A DNA stretch of 64,000 nt, from positions 1,426,001-1,490,000 of the forward strand of contig NZ_CP126110.1 in assembly GCF_030123405.1 (NCBI RefSeq), written 5' to 3'. The notes beneath the pieces are model-generated. The model saw only the letters and a program-made list of their open reading frames with translations. It was not told where the DNA came from and did no database searches. Position 1 is the first letter of the stretch. Each line of letters begins with the position of its first letter. Made by a program: the position numbers and the translations under genes. The DNA comes from Neobacillus sp. WH10. GTDB taxonomy: Bacteria > Bacillota > Bacilli > Bacillales > Cytobacillaceae. Positions 50,233 to 57,797 of this stretch are shown piece by piece.

Positions 50233-51051
50233 ATGAAGAAGTTGACAGGATGGTTCATGGCTGTGGTACTTTTGCTCTCTCTTACGAATGTAAATGTAAA
50301 AGCTGAACCTATAGGAAGACCCACACTTAACTTGTATGAACAAAATACAATGTCTGTTCTCTGGTACCAAAAATCTGGGGAAGCAAAGGCATTATATTAC
50401 CAAGGTTATAATATAGGGAAAATGAGATTGGATGAGATCCTAAGTAAACAACCAAAAAATAATGGTTTAAAGCCCGCGATTGTTCTTGATATTGACGAGA
50501 CAATTCTGGATAACAGCCCCCATCTTGCATGGTTTGTCCTTAAAGGTAAAGGTAAACCATTCAATTGGAGTGAATGGTTTAACAGGGCGGAAGCTTTGCC
50601 TTTGCCTGGTGCGGTTGAATTTTTAAAATATGCAGATTCAAAGGGTGTAGTGATTTACTACATATCCAACCGTAAGGAAGCGCAAAAAGAGGCAACATTG
50701 AAAAATTTACAAAGTATTGGTGCCCCGCAAGTGGATACAGATCATGTTTTATTAAGGCAGCCTAGTGAAAACGGCAAAGAAACCCGACGCATGGAAGTTG
50801 CGAAAACGCATGAAATCGTATTATTATTTGGTGACAACTTAGGAGATTTTAGCGGTTTTGATAAGTTATCGGTTTCTGAAAGGAATCAAGCTGTTGAAAA
50901 TTCTGAAGAAGAATTCGGAAAAAAATTAATTGTTTTCCCTAACCCCATGTATGGAGATTGGGAAGGTGCTATATATCATTACGATTACAGAAAATCAGAT
51001 AAAGAAAAAGCAAAGCTAAGAAAGAAATACTTAGAAACTTACCAACGATAG
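50233..51051 (+). CDS. Secreted HAD acid phosphatase, class C / e(P4) 5'-nucleotidase family
   Basis: 272 residues, ATG after AAAGGAGG. Signal peptide about residues 1-24 (LTGWFMAVVLLLSLTNVNVKA) but no lipobox cysteine, unlike the e(P4) lipoproteins, so it should be free or cleaved by signal peptidase I. The HAD motif IVLDIDETILDNSP (DxD) is near residue 84; IYYISNR gives motif II and LFGDNLGDF motif III. It hydrolyses phosphomonoesters such as nucleotides outside the membrane. Single gene with weak terminator. Confidence 0.9.
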   Translation: MKKLTGWFMAVVLLLSLTNVNVKAEPIGRPTLNLYEQNTMSVLWYQKSGEAKALYYQGYNIGKMRLDEILSKQPKNNGLKPAIVLDIDETILDNSPHLAWFVLKGKGKPFNWSEWFNRAEALPLPGAVEFLKYADSKGVVIYYISNRKEAQKEATLKNLQSIGAPQVDTDHVLLRQPSENGKETRRMEVAKTHEIVLLFGDNLGDFSGFDKLSVSERNQAVENSEEEFGKKLIVFPNPMYGDWEGAIYHYDYRKSDKEKAKLRKKYLETYQR

Positions 51052-51058
51052 AGGAACG

Positions 51059-51090
51059 CTGCCGCCATCATTTGGTCGGTGGCGTTTTGG
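51059..51090 (+). terminator. Weak terminator of the phosphatase gene
   Basis: GCCGCC / GGTGGC (one G-U pair) with an eleven-base loop and GTTTTGGTTTC. Confidence 0.5.
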
Positions 51091-51126
51091 TTTCTTAACA
51101 GGAATTATTTCTTTGTTTATTCCATA

Positions 51127-51163
51127 TTTTTCGTTGGACGAAATCTAGTGATGAGAGTATAGT
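51127..51163 (+). promoter_or_regulatory. ycgRQ promoter with palindromic operator candidate
   Basis: -35 TTGGAC (51134-51139), 18-base spacer, -10 TATAGT (51158-51163). The -35 box lies inside the inverted repeat TTTCGT-TGG-ACGAAA (51129-51143), a position where a bound repressor would block RNA polymerase. Confidence 0.55.
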
Positions 51164-51198
51164 AGTTTCCATGAGTCTTGTCATATAGGAGGACTGCT

Positions 51199-52083
51199 AT
51201 GTTTGGTATATCATTACCGCAATCTTTTTTACAGATGAATACCATTTTTATTTCAATCTTAATCGAAGCCTTACCTTTTGTAACTTTAGGAGTTTTAATT
51301 TCAGGAATTATTCAAATTTTTGTTACCGAAGAAATGATTGCTAAAATAATGCCTAAGAATCGTGTTCTTGCGGTGGTATTTGCAAGTTTTTTAGGGATAT
51401 TATTTCCATCTTGTGAATGCGGGATTGTTCCGATTGTCAGTCGGCTTGTATCAAAAGGTGTTCCGATTTCAGCGGGCATTGCCTTTATGCTTACGGCGCC
51501 GATTATTAACCCAGTTGTACTATTTGCAACCTATATCGCTTTCGGCAGTGACTGGAAAATGCCGCTTTATCGCGGACTAGGTGCCATTATTGTTGCAATA
51601 GTAACAGGCATATTTATTGCCTATCGATACAAGGGAAATCCATTTAAAGAAAATTATCATCACCATCATAATCATGAAAAGACTACTTTTTGGAAGAAAG
51701 TTTGGCGTACACTTGAACATGCCGTTGAGGAATTTTTCTCAATGGGAAAATATTTAGTGATTGGTTCTCTCATTGCTGCTGCGGTGCAAACATATGTTAA
51801 AACGTCAACACTTGTTTCCATTGGACAAGGACCTGCATCGTCCTCTTTAGTTATGATGGCATTGTCATTCATTCTTTCATTATGCTCGGAAGCAGATGCG
51901 TTTATTGCATCTTCTTTTAGAACGACATTTTCAACTGGGTCACTATTAGCATTTTTAGTTTTTGGGCCAATGGTGGATATCAAAAATTTAATGATGATGC
52001 TTGCAACATTTAAAAAACGCCTTGTCCTTATGATTGTTGTTGCTGTTTTTGTAATTGTTTTTGGATACTCTTTGCTGTTTTAA
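51199..52083 (+). CDS. ycgR: DUF318-family permease (YcgR-like)
   Basis: 294 residues from ATG at 51199, AGGAGG seven bases upstream; the earlier in-frame start at 51178 is unlikely. About eight membrane segments. Family signature FPSCECGIVPIVSRLVSKGV with conserved cysteines, and CSEADAFIASSF in the second half. A His-rich cytoplasmic or external loop (NYHHHHNHEKTT, about residues 155-165) suggests metal handling. Homologue of B. subtilis YcgR, always next to YcgQ. Transport substrate is not known. Confidence 0.88.
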   Translation: MFGISLPQSFLQMNTIFISILIEALPFVTLGVLISGIIQIFVTEEMIAKIMPKNRVLAVVFASFLGILFPSCECGIVPIVSRLVSKGVPISAGIAFMLTAPIINPVVLFATYIAFGSDWKMPLYRGLGAIIVAIVTGIFIAYRYKGNPFKENYHHHHNHEKTTFWKKVWRTLEHAVEEFFSMGKYLVIGSLIAAAVQTYVKTSTLVSIGQGPASSSLVMMALSFILSLCSEADAFIASSFRTTFSTGSLLAFLVFGPMVDIKNLMMMLATFKKRLVLMIVVAVFVIVFGYSLLF

Positions 52084-52095
52084 GGAGTTGTTACG

Positions 52096-52944
52096 ATGAT
52101 TAGAAGTTTGATCCTAATTGGTTTTACTTATTTAATATTTCACCTTCATATTACCGGAGATATTAATAAATATATCAATATGAAATATTCTTACCTATCA
52201 GCAGCTGCTGGTTATGCCTTACTATTGTTAACCATTGTTCAAATTCTGATGCTGAATAAGGAGCCTTCAAAAGATGCCGGATGCGACCATGATCATTGTG
52301 GTCACAATCATTCAAAAGAAGATAAGTGGTATAAAAAGTTGTATGTCTACCCAATTTTTGCTTTTCCGATTATTTCTGGTTTATTTTTTCCCATCGCTAC
52401 TCTTGATTCCAATATTGTGAAGGCAAAAGGATTCCATTTTCCTATTTATGATGAAGGACAAGGGGACTCGTTTATGCAGCAACAATTTCTTCGACCAGAT
52501 ACAAGTGTATATTATGGAAAAGATGACTATGATAAGTTAATGAAAAAGGAAAAGAAAAAATACGTAGATCAAAGTACGATTATCTTGAATGATCAAAATT
52601 ACCTAAAAGGAATGGAAACAATTTATAATTTTCCAGGTGATTTTCTAGGAAAAGAAATTGAATTTAAAGGGTTTGTTTTCAATGATAAGGAAACCATCGA
52701 TAAAAATCAGCTTTTTGTCTTCAGATTTGGTGTTATCCACTGTATAGCTGACTCCGGAGTCTTTGGAATGCTTGTTGACATGCCGGAGGGAACGAAGTTG
52801 AAAAATGATGAGTGGGTTACAGTGAAAGGGAAAATCTCCACGATTTATTATCAGCCATTTAAAACCAATATTCCCTATTTAAAAGTCGAGGAATGGTCAA
52901 AGACTGATGCTCCAAAAGAGCAATATGTTTTTAGAGGGTATTAG
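52096..52944 (+). CDS. ycgQ: TIGR03943-family permease partner (YcgQ-like)
   Basis: 282 residues, 12 bases after ycgR with AAGGAG upstream. Two or three N-terminal membrane helices, a Cys/His loop DAGCDHDHCGHNHSKED at about residues 60-76, another helix near 90-110, then an extracytoplasmic beta domain of about 150 residues (KEIEFKGFVFND, RFGVIHCIADSGVFGMLVDM). Invariably paired with the DUF318 permease. The Cys/His cluster in both proteins argues for metal-linked work, which is inference. Ends with a terminator. Confidence 0.88.
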   Translation: MIRSLILIGFTYLIFHLHITGDINKYINMKYSYLSAAAGYALLLLTIVQILMLNKEPSKDAGCDHDHCGHNHSKEDKWYKKLYVYPIFAFPIISGLFFPIATLDSNIVKAKGFHFPIYDEGQGDSFMQQQFLRPDTSVYYGKDDYDKLMKKEKKKYVDQSTIILNDQNYLKGMETIYNFPGDFLGKEIEFKGFVFNDKETIDKNQLFVFRFGVIHCIADSGVFGMLVDMPEGTKLKNDEWVTVKGKISTIYYQPFKTNIPYLKVEEWSKTDAPKEQYVFRGY

Positions 52945-52992
52945 AAAAGCATCAGTTTAGAGGAAGTCGATTATTTATTCTAATAATGTAAT

Positions 52993-53019
52993 AAAGACAC
53001 CGAAATCTCGGTGTCTTTT
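52993..53019 (+). terminator. Terminator of ycgRQ
   Basis: AAGACACCGA / TCGGTGTCTT stem with four-base loop and TTTTC tail. Confidence 0.92.
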
Positions 53020-53084
53020 CATAAAAGTAAACAATTTAGCATTTCTTATAATCTAGAATAAAAAGGAGAAAAAATAAGGTCAGA

Positions 53085-53450
53085 TTAGTTATTCACATTT
53101 TTTAAAATGTTGATTGCAAAGACAATGATTCCTAAAACCATCAATGTACCACCAGTAGCAACCGCTGGCCCGGCTTTATCCATACCTGATACAAGGAATG
53201 CAAGCCCAATCATCATGATTGGTAAGGAGATATTATGCAGCCAGAAATGAACCTTTGCAAGTGCAGTTTTGGCTGCAGTTGGAAAAACGACATAAATAAG
53301 TCCTGCGAGTGCCATTGACATCCAGCCTAATAAAATAATATGAACATGAACGGGTGTGAAGCTGAATTTTTCTGTCATTGACATATACATACCGATACAG
53401 GCTCCGATGACAAAATACAAAACAGAAATTTTAATAAACTTAACTGCCAT
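53085..53450 (-). CDS. Small heme-copper-oxidase subunit I-like membrane protein
   Basis: 121 residues from ATG at 53450 with GAAGGAGGG upstream; the frame from 53468 covers that site. Four membrane helices. FTPVHVHIILLGWMSMALAGLIYVVFP resembles (split here as VHVHIILLGWMSMALAG) the first helices of cbb3/NorB-type subunit I, and a second His pair occurs in KVHFWLHNISLP. At 121 residues it is far shorter than a catalytic subunit of about 450, so it cannot hold the whole heme-copper centre. Annotated homologues in bacilli are often called cytochrome-c oxidase; a heme- or quinone-binding single-unit protein is possible. Single gene. Confidence 0.72.
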   Translation of the reverse strand: MAVKFIKISVLYFVIGACIGMYMSMTEKFSFTPVHVHIILLGWMSMALAGLIYVVFPTAAKTALAKVHFWLHNISLPIMMIGLAFLVSGMDKAGPAVATGGTLMVLGIIVFAINILKNVNN

Positions 53451-53563
53451 CTTTCTACCCTCCTTCAAATTTAAAAATAGTGACTACAGTACTAAATATG
53501 AGGGGGTTTTTTAAAAAAGAACTTAGGTTTTAGAGGACAACACATGATTTTTTTCTAAAGAAA

Positions 53564-53592
53564 TAAAAAAAGCCGCCTTTTTATAGGCGGCT
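53564..53592 (-). terminator. Terminator of the DUF445 gene
   Basis: On the minus strand AGCCGCCT-ATAAAA-AGGCGGCT followed by TTTTTTTATTT. Confidence 0.9.
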
Positions 53593-53599
53593 CTATCGT

Positions 53600-54856
53600 T
53601 TATAGTAAGGCTTTTATACCTACTAATACAAGTCCAATTAAAAATCCGCAAACAGCCCCATTAACACGAATCCATTGCAGGTCTTTGCCTACATTTGTTT
53701 CAACCATTGTAATGAGGGTTTTATCATCAAGTCTTTCTAAATTTTCCTCGACAAGTTTGCCAATCTTTGTATGATTTTTATCAACAAAGCTGGTAATTTG
53801 CTGCTTAATCCAAGTTTCTAAAGAATTGACTTTTTCAGGAGTTGCTTTTAAATTTTCTAGCCCATCAATGATAATCGGGAGAATGTAATGATTGAAAAAG
53901 TTTGCTTCTTCGACGAAATCATGCGCTTTTTGCTTCAAATTGTTAAGTAAAGAAATAATTTGTTCTTGAGGTTCCCATTTTCCAATCAATTGAGTCTTTA
54001 GGTGATTAAGTTCCTCGTAAACTTTTTCATCATTTTTTACTGACTCCAGCTTATTATGAATATGAATCATTAATGTTTTTCTATTTGGATTATAGGGATC
54101 CCGAAAGCTGTCCACTCCTTTTAGAATAAGGCTTTGGATAATATTACCCAGCTTTTCTTCGTTAACGAGATTACTAAATGACTTTAATGCAAATTGCATA
54201 AACCCATCGGCTTTAATATTTTCTACAGCGTCAACTGCTAACCCGCCTAGCTTGTACTTGGTACTATCTTTTTCCGCCCACTCATAAACTTCTTTTAAAA
54301 TAATATCAAGTGTTTTTTCATCGTATTTTCTTTCCATAACCTGATCAATTATCAAAGGGAGGTAATTCTTAGTATCTAATTTATATAACTGGGATTTTAA
54401 TTCCTTTTCAATTACCGGAGCAATTTTCTTAGTATCAATCGTATGAATTAAATGTTGAATCAGATTGATGAAATTTTTTTGAATTGCCTTTGAATGAATT
54501 TCCTTGTCAATAATCGAAAACAGCTTTTCAGAAAAATTAAGAGTATCAATTTTTTTTCGAATGCTCTCTTTCGTTAGCCAATCGTTTTCAAGCATCGAGA
54601 TAATCCCCGCGATAATTCTTTTTCGGTTTTTTGGCAGCAATGCCGTATGGGGGATTGGAATACCTAATGGGTGTCGAAATAAGGCGGTAACAGCAAACCA
54701 ATCCGCAAGGCCCCCAACAAGCCCTGCTTCAAAACCACCCTGCAGAATGATTCCCCATAGTGAATCCCGTATTGGCATAGTTATCAGAAATCCGATTGCC
54801 ATCACTGCAAGAGAAATAGTCGCTAAATGCTGCGATTTATTCTTCTGTTTTAACAT
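53600..54856 (-). CDS. DUF445 membrane protein (YjiN-like)
   Basis: 418 residues, ATG after GAGGGG. Membrane helix near residues 12-32, then GGLADWFAVTALFRHPLG, the DUF445 signature (about residues 44-62), a long helical cytoplasmic or external region, and a C-terminal helix IRVNGAVCGFLIGLVLVGIKAL. The two ends are homologous to the ends of the shorter B. subtilis YheB. The family forms membrane-anchored, mostly coiled proteins with no known function. Single gene. Confidence 0.88.
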   Translation of the reverse strand: MLKQKNKSQHLATISLAVMAIGFLITMPIRDSLWGIILQGGFEAGLVGGLADWFAVTALFRHPLGIPIPHTALLPKNRKRIIAGIISMLENDWLTKESIRKKIDTLNFSEKLFSIIDKEIHSKAIQKNFINLIQHLIHTIDTKKIAPVIEKELKSQLYKLDTKNYLPLIIDQVMERKYDEKTLDIILKEVYEWAEKDSTKYKLGGLAVDAVENIKADGFMQFALKSFSNLVNEEKLGNIIQSLILKGVDSFRDPYNPNRKTLMIHIHNKLESVKNDEKVYEELNHLKTQLIGKWEPQEQIISLLNNLKQKAHDFVEEANFFNHYILPIIIDGLENLKATPEKVNSLETWIKQQITSFVDKNHTKIGKLVEENLERLDDKTLITMVETNVGKDLQWIRVNGAVCGFLIGLVLVGIKALL

Positions 54857-55120
54857 CTTTATACCCCTCGTTTTTAAATAAATATTATTGTTTAGTGCTA
54901 TTATCTCAATATAGCTGAAAAAAAAGCAAAAAAAAACATCTTTTTAAAACAGTAATTGCTTAAAAAGAAGTAAAAATACTTTTTATTGTTAGAAAATAGT
55001 TACTTTGTTTACAATAAGCGAAACTTTCTTTGCGATAATGGGCATATGGTGGTCAACACTTCAATTGAAATGGACTAAATCGTAAAAGATGGTGCCTTAA
55101 TTCAATAAAGAATATGGAAC

Positions 55121-55152
55121 AAAAAAATTCCTCTCATCTTTGAGAGGAATTT
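55121..55152 (-). terminator. Terminator overlapping the end of the DUF3939-like gene
   Basis: AAAAAATTCCTCTCA / TGAGAGGAATTTTTT around TCTT; the stop codon lies in the stem. Confidence 0.9.
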
Positions 55153-55712
55153 TTTTTCTGTGGCATTATATGTGTTATCAGACCATCTAGGTCAGTAATA
55201 TAAAATTGTGTTTTTGGCGCTGCTTTAAGGTATTTGTCCTGTAATAGCTGATAATAATTCACTCTTTGCTGAGGATCAAATTTTAACATTGGAAATTCCT
55301 TATTCTCTTTTACATATTGATCAACGGCCTTTTGAATGATATCCATTTCAATTGGAATTTGTTTTTCACTTTCTTCAAATAAATCATAGGTTTCTTTTGA
55401 CATATAAAACTTTTTAGAAGGAATACCGCCAAGGAGTGAAGCAAGCTGTTTAAAGTCGATACTATTATCCTCTTGAACAAGAATGGTCCGGAAAACTCCC
55501 TTTGGCAGATTATTAGAAAACGCCCTAATAGATTTACGTACATCGTCAATAGACACATCTATAATCGGATAGTTTTTGCTATCCTTCAATTTCATATTTA
55601 CTGTATTCTCATTCCCCTTATCTTTCTGTTTGGGAGATTTAAAGTATTTTTGAACCATTGAGTAAACAGATAGCCAGCCAATTCCTATTCCGAAAAAAAA
55701 CTTGTACTTCAT
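55134..55712 (-). CDS. Hypothetical membrane-anchored protein, DUF3939-like
   Basis: 192 residues from ATG at 55712, AAGGGGG nine bases upstream; the frame from 55772 starts before that site. N-terminal hydrophobic segment (KYKFFFGIGIGWLSVYSMVQ) acts as an anchor. The body (IIDVSIDDVRKSIRAFSNNL, GIPSKKFYMSKETYDLFEE, LDGLITHIMP) resembles DUF3939 proteins of bacilli as I recall them; function unknown. No cysteine or catalytic motif seen. Single gene divergent from the lipoprotein gene. Confidence 0.6.
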   Translation of the reverse strand: MKYKFFFGIGIGWLSVYSMVQKYFKSPKQKDKGNENTVNMKLKDSKNYPIIDVSIDDVRKSIRAFSNNLPKGVFRTILVQEDNSIDFKQLASLLGGIPSKKFYMSKETYDLFEESEKQIPIEMDIIQKAVDQYVKENKEFPMLKFDPQQRVNYYQLLQDKYLKAAPKTQFYITDLDGLITHIMPQKKNSSQR

Positions 55713-56037
55713 AATTTTATGCCCCCTTTTAAACAAGACTACCTGAGGCCTCGAATGTTCCGTAATGTTCAACTCCTTTCTATGAAAATTATAGGAATAG
55801 AATGATAAGGAACCATTGAGTGAGAGGACTATATTATGTCATATTTATTATATACCAAAATTTTCATTATTGTAACATAGTTCACAATTATTTCTTAATT
55901 TTCTGAATAGTAAAGTGGAACATGGCTAGCATTACGTAAGTTTTACAAATTATTTTGTTAAGAATAGTAATTTCAGAAAAGATTATAACAATTAATATTT
56001 TACCTTATATTAAAAAAGTTAAAAAAATTTTATTTAT

Positions 56038-56063
56038 TGAAACCTTTTAGTACTTTTTTCGTC
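56038..56063 (+). promoter_or_regulatory. ECF sigma-type promoter (SigM/SigW-like) of the lipoprotein gene
   Basis: TGAAAC at 56038-56043, exactly 16 bases, then CGTC at 56060-56063. This is the consensus form of Bacillus cell-envelope-stress sigma factors. It lies in a 408-base gap (55713-56120) that otherwise shows only A/T-rich sequence, and 57 bases before the lipoprotein start. Confidence 0.6.
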
Positions 56064-56120
56064 TTATTAAATGTTGTAAAATAATCAAGGTGTAAAAAAG
56101 AGAAATAGGGGGAATCTTAG

Positions 56121-56654
56121 ATGAAAAAGTTCTTAGTATCATTATCAGCTTTAACGATGGCCATTGGTCTGACTGCTTGTACAAGCAATGAGGAGGCAAA
56201 AACAGAAAAGAAGGAAGAACCAAAAGAAGCAGCGGCACCTAAAGTGGATATTAAAAAGGAATTAGTTAAATTCTATATGGATCTTGGAAACAAAATTAAT
56301 GCAAAAGATGCTGATTTAAATACATATGTGGCAAAAGCAACAAAGGAAGATGCAAAACCGGAAGAATTACCAACTGCCGAGGATAGAGCTAAAGCAAGTG
56401 ATTCAGCTGGCTCTGTAGCTGCTGAGCTAAATAGCGTGCAAATTCCTGCAGAACTGAAGAACCAAAAGACTGATCTTGAGGCAGCAATAAAGGATTATGC
56501 CGCTTCTTACCAAGCTAAAGCAGATGAATTGAAAAAGGATGCTCCATCACTTGATGCAGCGGATGAAATCTTCGCACAAGGTGAAGAAAAACTTGGCAAA
56601 GTATTTGAAGGTGAAAAATTACTTCCACCAAGCTTAGCAAAACAAGTAAACTAA
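56121..56654 (+). CDS. Hypothetical lipoprotein
   Basis: 177 residues, ATG after ATAGGGGGAA. Lipoprotein signal with lipobox LTAC near residue 20, a Lys/Glu/Ala-rich linker (EEAKTEKKEEPKEAAAPK), then a helical domain of about 130 residues (KKELVKFYMDLGNKINAKDA, LEAAIKDYAASYQAKADELK) likely to be a three- or four-helix bundle. No family recognised. An ECF-type promoter upstream suggests induction by cell-wall or membrane stress. Single gene with strong terminator. Confidence 0.82.
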   Translation: MKKFLVSLSALTMAIGLTACTSNEEAKTEKKEEPKEAAAPKVDIKKELVKFYMDLGNKINAKDADLNTYVAKATKEDAKPEELPTAEDRAKASDSAGSVAAELNSVQIPAELKNQKTDLEAAIKDYAASYQAKADELKKDAPSLDAADEIFAQGEEKLGKVFEGEKLLPPSLAKQVN

Positions 56655-56663
56655 TAATTAATG

Positions 56664-56701
56664 AAAAAAGGCCGGATGGAAAATCATCCGGCTTGTTTTT
56701 T
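56664..56701 (+). terminator. Terminator of the lipoprotein gene
   Basis: GCCGGATG / CATCCGGC stem, six-base loop, TTGTTTTTTATT tail. Confidence 0.9.
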
Positions 56702-56730
56702 ATTACTATGGATATCCATTTAACATTATA

Positions 56731-57042
56731 TTAATTAATTGCTGAGCCGATTTCTTCATTAAAAGTGACTTGTATTTCGTCGAGGAAATCATCAAAAGAT
56801 AAGTAAGTCTCAGTATCTTCGAAAAACCAAACATCGTTCCCTTCAACATAGAAGGTAATTCCATTAACTTCTTTAGTAAAGCCAATATTTGCTGGATGTT
56901 CTACAGAAAAAGCAAGACTATATCCTTTATGTTTTTGTCCAAATCCGGCATATTGAGGAAACATCCTAATACTGAATGGTTTATTGAGGTCGAATTCTCT
57001 TGTGAACCATGAAGAAGCTTTTTCATCGATAGATATGAACAT
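56731..57042 (-). CDS. HesB-like protein of the YneR type
   Basis: 103 residues from ATG at 57042; GTG at 57054 is an alternative, the AAAAGG site fits neither perfectly. The pattern FISIDEKASSWFTREFDLN ... SIRMFPQYAGFGQKHKGYSLAFSV (parts) and FYVEGNDVWFFEDTETYLSFDD matches the HesB/IscA-like fold but the three cysteines that bind iron-sulfur clusters are absent. Such YneR/YfhF-type proteins are common in bacilli and are unlikely to be cluster carriers. Function unknown. Single gene. Confidence 0.68.
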   Translation of the reverse strand: MFISIDEKASSWFTREFDLNKPFSIRMFPQYAGFGQKHKGYSLAFSVEHPANIGFTKEVNGITFYVEGNDVWFFEDTETYLSFDDFLDEIQVTFNEEIGSAIN

Positions 57043-57408
57043 ATTATACACCAACCTTTTCCTAGTTGATATTGCATAAGGATTTTGATGAATCGGACAA
57101 AATGAGGTTACTCTCCAATTCCTTATATTGAAAGATTATATCTTTTCAAGAATTTTGCATGTGACGTTTTTCACAATCTTCACCTAACCGCAATGATTTA
57201 AAAAAATGTTCACTTTTTAGCTTCGAATTGTTCACATGTGTGACTTAAATTAACTGAATGGAGATAAGTTTTAATAAAAAATTTCTAATTGCTCTATTGG
57301 AAACCTTTTCAAAGAATTTCAACGTGTATTGTTGCTGTTTTTGTAACATGTTTATAATAAAACGGTGATAAAATAAAATAAAAAAATATGACAAGGGAGG
57401 TTTTGAAA
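57043..57408. other. 366-base divergent gap with promoter of the coiled-coil gene
   Basis: A/T-rich. TTGTTG (57329-57334), 18 bases, TATAAT (57353-57358) is a good SigA-type promoter facing the coiled-coil gene. GGAAAC and CGTG at 57299-57326 recall an ECF promoter but the spacer of 18 is too long. No gene or repeat seen. Confidence 0.55.
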
Positions 57409-57705
57409 ATGGAAAAACAATTTGAAATACTAACTGAAACGATACAAGATATTAAAAGCTTAATCAGTACATTTAATGCCACATTGGTAAACATTGAAAA
57501 AAGGCTATCGAGCTTAGAGAAGATGGACAGCATAGAGCATAGGGTTGAAGTAAACCAAATTGATTTATCTGATATTAAAGAATCACTCCAGCGCATTGAG
57601 GAAAAACAGAGCAGTGAGATTCATCATATCAACCGCCGCCTCGATTCTCATTTAGTGAAATTAGCAAAAGCAGAAGAGGATATCATCATTTTAAAAACAA
57701 AATAA
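57409..57705 (+). CDS. Small coiled-coil protein
   Basis: 98 residues from ATG at 57409, GGGAGG nine bases upstream. Almost the whole length shows heptad spacing of Ile/Leu (ILTETIQDIKSLISTFNATL, IDLSDIKESLQRIEEK), so an extended coiled coil, cytoplasmic, no membrane segment. I do not recognise a family with known function. Closed by its own terminator. Confidence 0.8.
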   Translation: MEKQFEILTETIQDIKSLISTFNATLVNIEKRLSSLEKMDSIEHRVEVNQIDLSDIKESLQRIEEKQSSEIHHINRRLDSHLVKLAKAEEDIIILKTK

Positions 57706-57716
57706 CTTTAAATGGA

Positions 57717-57746
57717 GACTGTATGAAATTATACAGTTTTTTTTTA
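57717..57746 (+). terminator. Terminator of the coiled-coil gene
   Basis: ACTGTAT / ATACAGT stem, six-base loop, nine T residues. Confidence 0.88.
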
Positions 57747-57785
57747 TAAAAAATAGACCGAAAGAAATCGGTCTATTTTAAAATG
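57747..57785. terminator. Terminator of the first CNNM gene
   Basis: AATAGACCGA / TCGGTCTATT stem with six-base loop; on the minus strand followed by TTTTTTAT. Confidence 0.85.
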
Positions 57786-57797
57786 AAAGAAAAGTAC

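Noticed and set aside
57299..57326. ECF promoter before the coiled-coil gene
   Set aside because: GGAAAC...CGTG has an 18-base spacer and a wrong -10; a SigA-type promoter nearby fits better.
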